A stretch of 64,000 bases of DNA from NCBI RefSeq assembly GCF_013426205.1, contig NC_089423.1, forward strand, positions 1,984,001-2,048,000. The letters run 5' to 3'. The notes under the pieces were generated by a model that ran no database searches, was not told where the DNA came from, and saw only the letters and a program-made list of their open reading frames with translations. The position numbers were made by a program, and so were the translations under genes. Positions 46,997 through 59,351 of this stretch are shown in pieces (the first letter of the stretch is position 1; every line of letters begins with the position of its first letter). This stretch comes from Metarhizium brunneum. Its lineage: Eukaryota; Ascomycota; Sordariomycetes; Hypocreales; Clavicipitaceae.

Positions 46997-49900
46997 GATG
47001 TGGTGGTGTCTGCAGGATATGACTCCGGAGCCGGGGGACCAAGAGGATGGTAGATCGGCGCCGGGCAGTCGAACCCCGACGGCGGATTTGGCGAAACAGT
47101 TAACAAGAGCTGTGCTGGTGAAAGAGGGCTCGCTCCAGGATGGTCTTTACAAAATTGCACAGGATTGCACAGGTTGCCGACCTTGAAGGAGCGGCTTAAT
47201 GAGGAGACAAGCGCGTGAGCCTCGCGCTGGATGAGGAGAGAGCAAGTAAAAACGAGAGCCACTCGCCGGCAAAAGGAGACGCCGGAAGAGTGGGTGGCCA
47301 GCGGGTGACAGCCAGGGCCTGTGCGGACTAGCCGTGGGTCGAGAAAGCCAAAGATTTCAGGAGGCAAGAGCGGTTGAGTGGCCGGCACTGACCGACGCAG
47401 CCTAGGAAGGTGGGACGGTGTCAGCACCTTTACTCCGTATTGCATATTGGTTCCTTCCGAACGAGTCTGCATACGGGCACACAGGAAGAATCCAATTCAG
47501 ACCAACGGGTCAAGTCTATTCCGGTTCTTAGCCGCTTGAGCACACAGCAATAAAAGGGAGATAGATGAAGGGGGCTGCTGCAAAGACAATCTCGTAGACA
47601 GCACAGTTAGGGCCATGAATGTTCCAGCCAATTTGACTTTATACAAGACGTCGCAGATCGCAACTACCTATTTTGACCGGAGTAGGCACTTCAAATTCTG
47701 TCGGGGACTTCTATGCAAGCCCCCCTCCGTAAAGACTGTCGGACAAACCCAGCTGAGCACACGATAATGTTCCCTGGCGGCCAGGGTACTGAAGCAACGT
47801 AAACTTGACACGAAGTACTTTCCGCGACGTCCGGCGTGCTCCTAGAGCCGTCTAGTCCCTTCGTTGCTCTTTGACATTTCGAGCACTTGAGCAGTCTGGT
47901 GTCAGTCTGGTAGCTCCAGATCCCCCATGGAGTATCTTATCGCCGTCCATGGCTCGTGCTGCTTTCATCCGCTTGGCCTCGGGGCTGCGTCGGGGAGCAG
48001 GGCAGCCCAGTGGTCCGAATTCCAATCCCTTGAGTGTGGGCAAGGGCGACGAACTTTCCAGGGAGGTGCGGCAGTAGCGCCTGCCCAGCCAAGCTGCTCC
48101 ACCGTGATTCAAAAGCTCCAATTAAATTGAGGCGAAGACTAAGAAGATAATCCATGCCCTTTCACTGCCAGCCACCGCCGTCTTGGCGTGATAGTGACGA
48201 ACGCTGTGTGCGCCGCTGCAAATTGTGCAAATTTATTGATGGTACTTATTGCTTCTCATATTGGCATCTACCCGCTCATGCTTTTAATTTTACTCTCTGA
48301 CTGGCCTCACCACACGTTTCTCATCGGGAAGTCAGCAAAGTCTTTGGCTGCCTGTGGGCTGACAACGGTGATGCCACAAGGCCGGCTCAGTGCAGCGGCA
48401 GGAAGCCGTTTGTTGTTCCCTGACAACATAATCTTCACTTTTGATCTAAAAAGCTCTCCGTTCACCTGAGGATGCCGCCTGGTAAAGCTGAGCTAATTCA
48501 TACCATTGTATGGAGTAAGCTTACCTAGTATGCCTCAGCGCACCACCAACGGTCAGTCAGCTCTCCGACTAGTATGTGGGAAAATAAGGGGCAAGAAAGA
48601 AAAGGGGGCGCTAGGAAAGCGAGTACGTTTCTAAAATTATCATGACAACGAGCTTGCTAGACGTCTCGAGACACTTCATCTTGGACTACGGGTCATTATA
48701 CACACCGGTGCTGGTATGCGTTCGTTTGCCTGCATACAGCCAGATCAGCAAAGCACGGGGTGGCTGGACCTACAGAAGAATTTATTGATCTGCTCGTCGG
48801 CAAGTAAGTGGTATGTCCCGAAATTGGTCAATTGGTCTGTGTCCGTAGTCGCTTACGGGTATTTACTTATTTTTTGTCGACCTCAGACTTCGAGATGACA
48901 AAACATCATCACCAAAAGGTCAAAAAGTGCGAAAACCAGGTGCAGGCAGTGTCAAGCGCGACCTAGACTAGGGGATGTTCCCTTCATCGAGTAATCGTTC
49001 TCAAAAGCCCGCTAGCATACTTGCTATCGTTGCAACGTGACCTTAGTCTTCCCCCCAGACATCAAAGGCTGGTGCCCTTTGAAATGCTGCGTTTAATATC
49101 GGACCAGTCAGGGGTAGTTCTGCGAATGCGGCGAGTGTCCTCGGTATATGCCACTCGGAAATAATTGGAACTGCTGCGTGCCAAACTTTTGCTCCTAACA
49201 TCAGGTAGGGTCATGACTGGAGGCTTCCAAGCTCCCTTGTTTGGTGTAGAAGCCAACCCACGTTTGTGGTTGCACGGCAGTACCCTCGCCATGGTATTTT
49301 GATAGTTTGATTAGACATCATCACAGGACGAGACAGACAACAATGCCCATCTTTTCACCCTGCACATACAATCCACTCAGCATTGGATATGTACGTTTAT
49401 TTTCGCTCCATTATAGGACTGAACAGTCCTCCCAAACAAACAAGTCACGGTATGCTAACCAATCCTACGCAATATAAGCAGGCATGCGGCTTCCGAGTAG
49501 CTCATTTTTACTCAACTGAACATTCTGCTCATTTAAGTCAAGCAGCATCAACCGGCGAATTTTCCTAACCACCATGGTACACCAAACATCATCGTGGGAC
49601 ACAGATCCACCGGCTAATGGCGTGTCGGCGTGACGGTCATCCAGGATTCCAGGCCATCATCATCGAAGCGGATCCACCGCCATCCGGGGCCGTGGCAAGA
49701 CCATTTGCTTGTCGACTCAATGGTGAGAACCTGTTAGCACAGGCTCCGCTAGCATGAAAAGTAATCGCTGGCTCATCTAAGCCAAAATCGGGTTGGACAG
49801 CGACACTCGAATGGGTTCCAACGCTGCCCCGGCGTCGAAATGCAGAATTCCAGTGGACGACTGCAAAGCTTGCTCGACGCTCGGCCGGTCGCGTAGCGTA

Positions 49901-50227
49901 ATGCACGACGTGCTTCCGAATCACTTCGAAGTACACCTCTATCAACATGAATTGCTTCTCATCTGGACCACAAGCGTCCACGCCTTCAAACGGCGGATAT
50001 GTGATTCGCTCATGATATCACGATACCTGAGGCGAAACTAATGCCGTGTCTGGGGCAAGGAAAGATTGCGCATCGGAGAGCTGCTCGTCTGGTTCATTAA
50101 GCAGCCGCAACTCTTCTTGGATATGAGATCTGACTGCGTCCCGAACATTTTCCCTTCGTTGGTTTTGCCTAGCCGGCCTAAACCTCAGCTCGTGCGAGCT
50201 AGCTGAAGCTTGCCCTGGCCGCTGTGG
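46997..50227. other. intergenic, 3.2 kb, no intact gene
   Basis: The first 500 bases probably hold the long 5' leader and promoter of the Cdc4-like gene, with an open frame at 46993-47472 of no recognisable content. The rest shows only short frames. Confidence 0.45.
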
Positions 50228-51650
50228 TCAGGCACTCTTTGTTTCGCCTCTGCCTCTGGCTGTTAAAATCTCGTCACAGTCATTTATCGCAGCGTGCAGG
50301 ACTTTCAGAAACAGTAGGCGATTCTGATCGTTTACCCCATCGTGATATTCCATGATTTGCGTAATATGTTGAGTAATTTTGCAGTATATTGCCGAGTTTC
50401 GGTTTCCTTGGGGCAGTTCCTTCTCAGATAGAACCCGATACGATTCCATGATTTTTGACCAGAGAAAATTATCTCTTGTCCCAGCGATCAGAGGTCGGGT
50501 TCGGTATGTAAAAAACTACTGTCCTGGATGTGGAATGTCCGACTCCGCATACCCAGAATCTCAAACGACACTGCCATGTTCAGGATTAGAAATTTTATAT
50601 GATATCGATATTACCCGATATAGAATGGAGTCCTGTATGGGAACAGATTATAGGTTCTGCTTGCTTCATCAAAGAGGTACTGCACAACGTTGCCGGCACA
50701 CACCTAATGGCCGCCAAGGTCTGAACAATTTCGCTTCTGCTCGCCATTTGCAACGTTCCCAAGCTATGTAGCTCGCTGTTCGGAGTCTCCAAGCGGCGAC
50801 ATACCCAAAGCAAAGTTCTTTCACGTCATCGATTGGGATGACGCGATTTCATTTCAAGAGGCACTTCTCCACACACCTGAAGGAGAAAATGAATATGAGG
50901 CCTAACTCGCTTATTATTTCGCCGAGAACTATAAATCCATTTCCCTCAACTCGGTATCGGTCTCGCCTTCGATCAAACTCTTTCCAGGACACCCCAAGGC
51001 CAGCCATCATCTCAACCAAGTGGCACATCGTCATCGTGTCATAAGGCTTAATGACAGTGGTGGGTATGGTATCCCACCTTTTGCGTTTCCGTTGCACCGC
51101 AACAGTAAACGTATGAGCTTCTTCCAAAGTTGGTGGGCTTGGTGGTAGGCTTTACGTTGAAGCGGTCCTGTTAGGCGGCCCAATATTTCGGTACTGTTTC
51201 TCCTGCCATTCACGAGACGTCTGCTTCATCTTTTGCACGACAAGAAGTAACACCAACCATGGGGCACGCTCGTTGTCGGCCGTGTGCATTGTCTCCTTGA
51301 GTGACCTTTTTGCATGCTCCTTGCGCAAATCGACTTCGGAGTTGGTGCCAGTTTCTTCCAGGCTCTGATATGTGCCTTTTAAGTAGAAAATCTCGGCATC
51401 AGGGACGGGCCCTCTCTCGTTGGTGGCTGCTTAAACAAGTATGACGGGTTCTTCGAATTGAACTTCGTATCGAAGCTCTTCCCAAGAGAATTTTCTGGAT
51501 TTTGACTCGGCCCATTCACCCATGACCTTTTCGTTGCACTGTGTATAGCCTCGGGCGGAGGCATAATACCGCTGAAGGACGTGCATGAAAGTTGCCATAA
51601 GAGCTACGACTGACACGAGATAGCCACCACGGCTACGATCAGCTCGTTAT
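50228..51650 (-). pseudogene. decayed modin-like gene
   Basis: One frame runs from 51616 to 50849 with stops at 51431-51433 and 51152-51154 and a further stop just upstream near 51650. It reads VSVVALMATFMHVLQRYY, ARGYTQCNEKVMGEW, FSWEELRYEVQFE, PDAEIFYLKGTYQSLE, TADNERAPWLVLLL and TMTMCHLVEMMAGLGV. These resemble what I recall of fungal proteins annotated as modin (from Podospora mod-A), a family of about 800 residues. After about 50849 further pieces appear in shifted frames down to 50228 (for example LETPNSELHSLGTL). The stops and shifts mark a dead gene; the family name rests on memory and is less sure than the decay. The true ends are not defined. Confidence 0.5.
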
Positions 51651-54600
51651 CAGACATTTTTGCAAGCACTTGTCTGTGTTCCCTTCATTGAGCAGATTAT
51701 GGCTGTCTACGGTCTTCGGCCAGACCGCATCATGTACGATTGCCCGCAATTTTCATCGAGTCTCGTCCATATGAGAGTCTTGCCAAGGACTAATACCTCG
51801 GGGGAAAAGATCCGGTACGATATGAACCTTCGAGTCTCAAATCTGGCGGAACTACTTTGGCAGAAAACAAACTGATTGCCATACACTTGGACTCTTGCAG
51901 AGCAAACTTGACAGGATCCCGCCCGAGATTTTGCTCAGTCTCGACTTTCAACCATGTCGTACCCCTGACAGCCTCATTTGGCCGACGGCGGGATTCAGCC
52001 GCAGACCCGTCCAAAGACCGGGCGTTTATGGGAACTCGGTCAACCCAGGTTCACTTCTTGCTGCATGGATCAAATAGCGGCGATTTATGATGTTGGAAAA
52101 CCAATTTATTAATGTGTGGACACTGGGGGCTGGCTTGCTCATGATCAGAAAAAGACTAGAGACATTTCGGTCTCATGAGGCCCAACTGCGCGCCGAGTCC
52201 AAGATGGTGCCTCCATGCCCAACCACCACCCTACTTACCTTGTCGTCCCTGTCAATTAGAGGAGGTTCCTCTCGATGAAGTTTGACTGCGCCAATCTCTT
52301 CGTTGACAAGTGTCGACGCCAGCTATCAAGCGGTCGTCATCTTCTGGCTACCGTCTGCACCTAAATCCATTCCCATCTTTGGCGGGCACTCGATTGTGTA
52401 ACCCGACATACTCGCTGCTGCCGTTCCCATTTGGAATCATTCCAATCTACACAGGGCTTCTCATGCAGTCGGGGACGGATAGGTTCATTGGGTTCAGCTA
52501 CGGGAATCATTCAATCTAATGAAACTGCCTAAAGCCTGAAGCTTAAACCTGGCCCAGGGATTTGCAGCCAGCCGATCAACGCAATCGTGGGCTCTATTTA
52601 TATTCATAGAGGCTATTTAGCAAGGCAGACCGAGACCCTGTAAGCAAACAAAGAACACAGGCGTTGCACGGAGGCGTGCTCCTTGTACGGCTGTTGTTCC
52701 AGTCCTGGTTGGAGGACGTGCACTGACATTTGGCAGCAAACGAAGGACCGTAAGCATCGTCACTAGTAGATGATATTACTTTACGGGAAACCAACAACCA
52801 ACCGTCCTTCCTGTGCCTTATAGTAGTACTGCCCTGCTATCAATAGAAACCGAGACTGGACTCTTTTATAAATCAGGAGCCAAGTGAAGACTATGGCGTC
52901 AACGCGCGCCGCAAATTGTGCAAATAGCGTGATGGAATCGACGCTGAAATGTGCCGGCTGTATAGACAGGCCAAAGTACAGTCTTGGGGATTCATTCAAG
53001 ATTATGTAGCCCAGTTATGACTGTCGCAAAGACCTTTGGCCAGGACACAAGGCTTAGTATCGTGTTGGGCAAGGAGGGGAAAGTTTTTACTAACAGCTAA
53101 TATACCCAGGGCGGCCCTATTGACTTAAGGGAAGTGATTTTCGATGTTGGCCTCACAAAGATGGAGTTTGGAAATGACACTTAGCGATTGTATCAGAAGC
53201 AATAACCCCTCATCGTAAGAAGCAAATAGGGTCATTTCTCAGCCATCTTATCAGGGACGCAGATCGCAAAGAGACGGCATTTGCAAGTAATCAATGCATA
53301 TCCGCGATGGCATGACTGTGTTCCCTGATGCGAAAGCTTTTTAATGGTCAGTTATTGTCTTGGATCAACTCCCACCTAGTAACTGTAGAAATTATACTCA
53401 GTAACCTTGGTGTCAACCATTGACTTGTTGGACATCGATATCGGCGACCTTGTTCCTCGAACTAGAGTCATATCAAGTCACGACTCCAGCAACTTCCCGC
53501 ACACTATGTCCGGATTGAGAAGTCGCCTTGGCGGCTAAGCATGGATTATCGGCATCGCGAGTTGTCAGTACGTATTGCGCGATACCCTTATTCCCAATGA
53601 GGAGTCCATGTCTGGCAAAGAATACCACAACGTTAATCATCCCGAAACTTACGATGCTACTGAACCAAATGACTCGAATTATTTTTCAACTTTTACCGTT
53701 CATGAATGTCACTCAGCTCAGAAGGAGGACCGGGGGTACAAGGCGGGCTCGTTTGCATTTTGCCGGCTTCTGTCAGTTGCTACCCCGTCGGTCAAGACAT
53801 TCTCTGTTGCTCTGCTAACGACTTTAAAGAACGGAACAACTCAGCAAATGCCAAGAGTTCAAGTTTCCTGGATATTCCGTAATTCACATTTTCACGGAAC
53901 AACTCATAGTGTACTCTACTCTTGCATGAAAGCGGGTAGTTGTATACTCACTCAGGGATTTCTTGGTCACCTCTCCGATTCCATAAATGACGCCCGCATG
54001 CTTGGCAGGAGAAGAGGAGGATTTTCCCATTGATATGGCAATACATGGGCATGTTGGGGTCTTTTTCCTATGCACGGGGCTTCATATGGTCAAGGTAGGG
54101 TCTCACAGCAGCGGTGGATACAATACAAGGCCAGGTTGCGAAACGCTCTGGCACTTTATTCACGCACACGATTCTAGAATGTATCAAAACAATTTCGGTC
54201 GGGACTAATACTGAGGCAGGTTTTCCCACGGCTCGTGCGGCTAGACAATGCGGTGTGAGTTGGCCCTGGGCGACTGAAGTCGACGCCTCCGGGCGTCACG
54301 ATGGCTCAACATGAAATGTTGTTATTACTAGTTGTTACACCTGAGCTGTCATGTTACCCCACAAGATGACACTTTCAGCTACCAATGGCGGTTGCATATG
54401 GAAGGCAGTTGTTTGTTCCCAAATGCCTGGGTATTGTCATCGCCGAAAGCCACCTGCATTGCAGAATCGGGCGGTGGTGTGACGGGTCACCGCTGTTGTC
54501 GGTTGTCAACTTGCACGCCTTTGAGTTACATAATATGACAACAAATCCGCTTCAGGCGCTTTGACACTGTCCTCGCCACAGGTGAGTGAATAAAGAGAGA

Positions 54601-55425
54601 AGAGACCATGTGAATGGCAGGCACAGACCATGTTCATGTTGGCTGACCATGGCGGCCCAAAGACTCAGCTGCTGCAGGAAACCCACGATGGTTGCCACCA
54701 TGACGAGCGTATTGCATGCCAGATCCCCCTCCCTTACTTCCAGTTGACAACTCGTCAACTCTCCAAAAGGCAAAATACATGGAAAGGTCCACAATGTGGA
54801 CACGGACACACAAGATCGTGCTACACTTCCGCATTTGCTGCATCATGGCAGCCAGATCTGCTGGGGCAAGCCAGCCTGGCGGCGGCGGCGGCGGCGGCAA
54901 CCCGTCGTTGGCAATGTTTCTCGGGGAATGCGCCACTTGTCTCCTGGACGTGAGGTTTCCATCCCAGACGCCAATGGGTCTTGGGAGAGGAACAAGAAAA
55001 AGAAACGCTGCGTCACCTCCGTGGCTACAAGAGTGAACCCGACAGACTGGAACCCCGTTGGTTAACTTGGTTCTTGTTCTTATTCACACACACACACACA
55101 CAACAGGGCATCATGTGGCCCCGTGGGTTGAACAGAACATGGCTTTTCGGGGTCAACCCTGTGAATAGTAGTAATGGCCAGGCCAGGATAAAAGGAGCCT
55201 AGGTTGCACAGGACTTGGCCTGGAGTTTGACTCTCCTTCTTTTTTTGCTTTAATTTCTACTCCTCTGGGGCCACAATCTTTCGGATATCTCGCCAAATAA
55301 AAAAAGTACCGTTGACTATCGGTTTCCCATCCCCCCCCCCTTGGACACGATATTTATTCCAGTCTTCTGCCCTTGCTGCCCCGTGGCACCCCTGTCTTGA
55401 ACCACAACCAACGTACCACCTTCTC
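51651..55425. other. intergenic, 3.8 kb, no intact gene
   Basis: The left part may contain more of the decayed gene, but I could not follow it. An open frame at 53575-54033 (plus, 152 codons) has no family resemblance. A CA microsatellite lies at 55085-55102. Confidence 0.45.
55085..55102. repeat. CA dinucleotide repeat
   Basis: Nine CA units, about 320 bp upstream of the O-methyltransferase start. Confidence 0.9.
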
Positions 55426-57123
55426 ATGAGGAGTATGGGGAACTCACTTAGTAGACCGGAAGGCAAGCCTTCGGTTGACAGGCTGACGACAATCTCGAGG
55501 GGCATTCAGGAGAATACCCAGATCCTCACGGACAGGCTGCACACCCAGGGGCTTAGTGCACCCTCGTATGAGGCACATGGTCTTGCAGACTTTCCGCTGA
55601 AAGAGTCCGACGATGAGACATTGAGGGCCAGGCAGCAGATTTTGTCCCTGACCAAGGAACTTCGAGACTTGGTGCTAGGACCGCGGGAAGCGCTGAAGCT
55701 GATGGCCTTGGATGTAAGCGGATACACTCGAAGAGCGCCATGAAAGAGTACAAATGCTGAGGGGAGAAACACCAAACAAATACTAGGTTGTCAATTATAT
55801 CCCTCTGCACGCAATCTACACTTTCAAGATTGCAGAGGCAGTGCCTCAACAAGGATGCATCTCATACGACAGCCTGACGAGGGAAGTCCAGCGCGTCTCG
55901 GGCTTCAAAATCCCTGCCTCTGAGCTTCGCAGGCTCCTCCGTCTCGCCATGGCCAACAATCTCTTTTGCGAGCCGGAGCTTGACCACGTCGCCCATAATC
56001 GCACCTCACTCGTCATGCTGGAGGACGAAAGCCTAGCTAGCTGGGTTGGATTGTACACGGTCGACCTGTTTCTTCCCGTTGGCAACACAGTGGCAGCTAT
56101 GCAGAAGTGGCCTGGTTCTCAGGACCTCACAGAGACGGTATGTGTACTCCTTTTTTTTTTTTTGTGCGTCATCCGGTACCTCTTTTTCCCCTTGATTCAT
56201 TCAATACGTATAGCAAAGGAGGGAGAGAGAGAGAGAGAGAGAATGGAGAAACTAACTTCTTGATTCTTCCTCCTTCCCTCCCCCAAAATAGGCCATCAAT
56301 ATCTCGTACGGCCATAGCAACACCTTCTTCAACCACGTCCAAACCGACACAACCCGGGCCAAAAGGTACGATCTCGCCATGCGAGCCCACGGCTCCCGTG
56401 AAGGGTTCGACGTGTCACACACAGTCCACAGCTACCCCTGGGCAAAGCTGGGCAACGCCACTGTCGTAGATGTAAGGTCCACCTCCACCACCGCAGCAGC
56501 GGCGGCAGAAGATTTGTTGAGGTTGTACAAGCCCGTGGCTAATTCGCGACTGTGTTTTCCTCGTTGCCCGTCAAAAGATGGGCGGTAACGAGGGATACGT
56601 ATCCATGGCCATCGCCGAATCCTTCCCCAACCTCAGCTTCGAAGTCCAGGACCTCCCTGGCATGCGGACCGACGCAACCGTCGGCAGAGTGCCGCCCCAT
56701 CTGGTCGGCCGCGTGAAGCTCACGACGCACGATTTCTTCCTCGAGCAGCCCACCGTTGCGGGCGCGTACCTGTTCCGGCACATCTTCCACGCGTTCCCGG
56801 ATAGACACGTTGTGCGGGCTCTGAGGGCGCTCGTCCCCGCCATGAGGCACGGCTCGCGCGTCATTCTCAACGACGTGGTTCTGCCGGCCCCGGGCGCCGT
56901 CTCGCTGGCCGAGGAGAAGACGTTCCGCCTTCTCGACGTCCTGATGAAGACTGTCTGCAATGGTCGGGAGAGGGAAATCAGCGACTGGAAGGTCTTGTTC
57001 GAGGAGGCCGACGCCAGGTTCGTCTGGCAGGGGGCGTGGAAGTCGAGCGGAAACCTGTGGTTTGTGGAAGCTCAGTGGCAGGAGAGGCCAAGCATGAATG
57101 GGGGCGAATCTCGCATTTGCTAG
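55426..57123 (+). CDS. SAM-dependent O-methyltransferase, COMT/plant-type (Methyltransf_2)
   Basis: Four exons (55426-55713, 55787-56137, 56292-56471, 56578-57123) join in phase to 454 residues. The N-terminal half is the helical dimerisation domain (VVNYIPLHAIYTFKIAEAVP). The SAM-binding loop VVDMGGNEGYVS (residues about 271-282) is formed across intron 3. The catalytic His is in FRHIFHAFPD (His344), followed by VILNDVVLPAPG. These enzymes methylate hydroxyls of small aromatic or polyketide products and often sit in secondary-metabolite clusters. The next gene is a thioesterase-like gene, convergent; no PKS or NRPS lies in this window. The ATG at 55426 (MRSMGNSL) and the one at 55435 (MGNSLS) are both possible starts. 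Confidence 0.9.
56221..56242. repeat. GA microsatellite inside intron 2 of the O-methyltransferase gene
   Basis: About ten GA units in the intron at 56138-56291; a run of T lies near the 5' end of the same intron. Confidence 0.9.
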
Positions 57124-57329
57124 AGGACAAGGGCCAAAGCTCGTGAGCCCGCCCGGGGGGGGAGGGGAGGGCGACTAATACGGTGTTGCAAAGTTGATTT
57201 TGTATTTTGATCGTCTGGTCAAGAATTCGCGAAGCCAGTTCTACATCTATTCAGGCCAAATCTGGCGCCCCAAGTTCTGTCATCAGCGGGATTTAGTGTC
57301 TCCCCCCAAGCACCTCTGCTGCGCACACG
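57124..57329. terminator. convergent 3' region
   Basis: Gap of 206 bp between two converging genes, with a G-rich run near its left end. No specific terminator is assigned. Confidence 0.35.
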
Positions 57330-58406
57330 TCAGATCTTCTCCTGCGGCCTTGTCCTCTCCTTGATATTCCTTGCAAAGTCTACCGCCATGCAAACATGAT
57401 GGCTCAGCGCGACCAAATCGCCGCTCGTGTCAAACACAATAATCTCCATGTCGGACCTCCCGTTGCTGATGGCCTTGCTGGACGCCCTCATGCGCAACCA
57501 CTCCTCGCCCCCGGCGGGCAGCTTCTTCTTCACCTCGATGGCCATGGTGACGGTCGGGTACCAGTACGCCTGGTCAAAGGCAATCTCCCCTTCCTTCGGG
57601 GGCTGGCTCCCGTCCCGCTGGCGGTACGCCTCGGGGATGAGGGCGGCCGCGGCATCTGCCACGAACCCCAGGGAAATGTTGGTGAAGGGCTCTCCGTTTG
57701 CGCAGCGCAGCCAATAGTCGTGCGTGGAAGGGGTGGCATGGCCGGCTCTCTGGAAGTAGTACTCGAGCGTCCTGATACTAGACACACGCCCCATGAGCGG
57801 GATATGTAGGCGCTTCCATTTGGGATCGCTGCCCTCTCGCATGCGCGTCAGGTCCGCGGGCGCAGGCTCATACGGCATGATCCAGGCGGTGTTCAGGGTG
57901 AGCCCTTGCTCCTTGTCGAGGTCCGTGTTGGTGACGTAGGCGACTACTTCGCCCTTGGCTCTGGATGCCGGGTCCAGCCAGGGACGCGATTCCAGCAGGC
58001 CGTGCTGGTGCAGGGAGATGTGTAGCACGGAGCTGTTGCGGCCCATCTTGGCTTCTTCGACCACGAGGTACGCCTGGCCGGCCGCGGTGCGGTTGAGGTA
58101 CTGGATGTGGATTTTGAGCGTGTCCGGCTGGCCCTGGGGGGTGAGATATTCCTGGGCTGCTCTGAGAATGACGGAGCCAACGTAGCCGCCGTTGGGGACT
58201 GAGATGCCGCCGCGTTAGTTTGACTTGATGCGAGGAGGGGCCTGTGACGGAAACCCACCAGAGCCGATGCACAGCTCCTCTGATAAATCGGCCGAGAAAA
58301 TCTGGTCGGAGAGTCTGGTGACTTGGGTGTGCTGTTCGAGCGACGGCGGGATGAAATCATCCTCATCCTGGGCCTGACTCGGACCCCACGCTGCGTTTTT
58401 GGACAT
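57330..58406 (-). CDS. thioesterase-like (double hot-dog acyl-CoA thioesterase family)
   Basis: Two exons (58259-58406, 57330-58198; 60 nt intron) give 338 residues from the ATG at 58406 (MSKNAAW). After the splice the block SVPNGGYVGSVILRAAQ begins the first hot-dog domain, with the Asn-Gly-Gly loop typical of TesB-like thioesterases. LNRTAAGQAYLVVEEAKMGR and the second half with WYPTVTMAIEVKK and IIVFDTSGDLVALSHH form the second hot-dog, ending near the conserved catalytic-side SHH motif. The family cleaves acyl-CoA or related thioesters. It faces the O-methyltransferase gene tail to tail. I do not know the substrate. The intron is supported by consensus ends and an in-phase conserved motif. 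Confidence 0.85.
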
Positions 58407-59351
58407 GGCGCAGTCTTTTCAATCTCAACAATGTCTAGAGTTGAAGGTGGACTTTGGGGGGGACGTGTCTGTCGCGGTGGTTTAAAGGGCGGAGATGAAA
58501 TACATTAGAGGTTGAGATGATGAGATCCGGCTTAGAGCGCTTTCACAAGCCGAGGTCCCCCCGTCGTCTCCGGGCCGGATCACGGGCTCCGTCCCCGGGC
58601 TATCTTCGCGCCGCGCCGCCGCGCGCTATTTCCAGGAAGGGCAATTCGGATGTCACGCACCAGACTGACTGCCTTGTCAGCCGCATCGTCATGGCACCCA
58701 TTTCTTGCACCATGGCCGTGTAAATGCAACCGTCCCGTGATTAGAAATTCATCATAATAAGCCCATTCCTACGTCTTGGTCGTTCAAAACGGCAATCGAA
58801 GTCGAAGATGAGCTACAAACTCCAGTACAGCGGTAGGCAGTCGGAAAGGGAAGTTGGCCCGCTCTACCGATCAGGCTCATCATTCTCCTCATGCTTGAAG
58901 GCAGGTCACGTAACCTTTTCAGGAGGGTGGATTTTCTTACTAGTCTTCGACTCTTCGGGTTGCTCGGAGCGCAAACAAATGCAAGATGCAGCGTTGCATT
59001 CATCAGATCTGTCGCCGCATCCGGCAAGCCGTGGGTCCAGAATCCAGACGCCAGAGGGAGAGGTGATGATGGACGGTGACTTCATCACGATTTACTTCTA
59101 GAGGCAGGGCGGCAGTGGAGATTGGGCATGGCCAACACCCAGGCATGATCTCATGCTAATCAATCATTTTGACTACTAAACGCCGACCTATCCCACTTGA
59201 ACCTTGACTCGATTGGTCCCGTCTATAGCTGCCTTGTAACATAAAAAAGAGGAGGGCGAAAAAAAAAGGGGGGGGGGGGGTAAATAAATACGTCGAGGTA
59301 TTGGTTCATTTCTCCCTCCACCAAATGCAAAAATATCTTATTTCCAGTGCA
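58407..59351. other. intergenic
   Basis: Promoter of the thioesterase-like gene and 3' flank of Dug2. A purine tract of A followed by G is at 59260-59280. No coding region is supported. Confidence 0.5.
59260..59280. repeat. poly-A/poly-G tract
   Basis: About nine A then twelve G, about 70-90 bp beyond the stop codon of the minus-strand Dug2 gene. Confidence 0.85.

Noticed and set aside
46993..47472. 159-codon minus-strand open frame upstream of the Cdc4-like gene
   Set aside because: Pro/Leu-rich without a domain and directly upstream of the Cdc4 start; more likely leader or promoter.
49637..49981. 114-codon minus-strand open frame
   Set aside because: Looked at as a possible tail of the modin-like remnant, but I could not match any block.
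53575..54033. 152-codon plus-strand open frame in the gene desert
   Set aside because: No family resemblance, no clear splice pattern; kept only as a remark in the intergenic entry.
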